Below are positions 39,887-39,949 of a stretch of DNA of 39,949 nucleotides, one piece after another (position 1 is the first letter of the stretch; each line of letters begins with the position of its first letter). This stretch comes from Bacillota bacterium (GTDB lineage Bacteria; Bacillota; Clostridia; Lachnospirales; Lachnospiraceae), in assembly GCA_030526045.1 (NCBI GenBank), contig JAUNDN010000022.1, positions 1,495 through 41,443 of the forward strand, written 5' to 3'. Under the pieces are notes generated by a model that was given only the letters and a program-made list of their open reading frames with translations, did not search any database and had not been told where the DNA came from. The position numbers and the translations under genes were made by a program.

Positions 39887-39949
39887 CACTTACCAATTTA
39901 TCCGTCATGTGTGTAGAAAATAAAACCTGTTTTTCTTAAATAATACCTG

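Noticed and set aside
39783-39908. Minus-strand ORF of 41 codons (MTDKLVSVQENLQELELKIM...) upstream of and overlapping ligA
   Set aside because: It has coiled-coil-like composition but no ribosome site near its ATG and runs out of frame into ligA. Too short to support without expression data.

Overview
The window looks like a chromosomal core region from an anaerobic low-to-medium GC Firmicute of class Clostridia, most likely family Lachnospiraceae. The evidence is gene content: a Na+-pumping biotin decarboxylase operon, a giant 2-hydroxyacyl-CoA dehydratase activase-type protein, DUF4317, DUF4349 and CmpB-type proteins, the order era / YqzL-like / recO, and E111-type MetA. Strong AGGAGG ribosome binding sites and several extended -10 (TGnTATAAT) promoters agree with this. 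I see no tRNA, rRNA, CRISPR array, insertion sequence or prophage gene, and no intergenic gap longer than 300 bases.

Layout. 1-1950: the end of a plus-strand coiled-coil gene, then minus-strand genes for a membrane-anchored amidase and a NYN-LOTUS RNase-like protein. 1962-7288: a five-gene minus-strand operon (acyl-CoA carboxyltransferase, lipoprotein-OadG fusion, biotin carrier, OadB Na+ pump, OadA carboxyltransferase) closed by a clear terminator. One biotin carrier, two carboxyltransferases and one Na+ pump suggest a combined transcarboxylase / Na+ pump. 7289-13702: a plus-strand D-Ala-D-Ala carboxypeptidase meets deoC-scpA-scpB tail to tail; upstream lie a metallophosphoesterase, a second D,D-carboxypeptidase and a CmpB-type membrane protein. 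13718-18878: rpsU with its own promoter, then lipoprotein-glyS-alaS. 18887-24674: M16C peptidase, DUF4349 lipoprotein, era, YqzL-like and recO. 24741-26972: an uncharacterised trio made of a rhomboid-like pseudoprotease with a zinc tail, a sigma-like protein without region 4, and a small unknown protein.

27037-32503: a divergent plus-strand pair, the 1411-residue activase/dehydratase fusion and a DUF4317 protein. 32532-36828: a signalling cluster on the minus strand with a PocR-MCP protein, an EAL-HDOD protein, a small coiled coil and a LacI-type sensor fused to GGDEF. 36868-39819: metA and a divergent NAD-dependent DNA ligase.

The most unusual items are the carboxyltransferase/Na+-pump operon with its divergent acyl-CoA subunit and lipoprotein-OadG fusion, the sigma-like / inactive-rhomboid neighbourhood, the activase mega-fusion, and the soluble PocR-MCP and LacI-GGDEF sensors. 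Family assignments come from reading motifs by eye; no database search was run.
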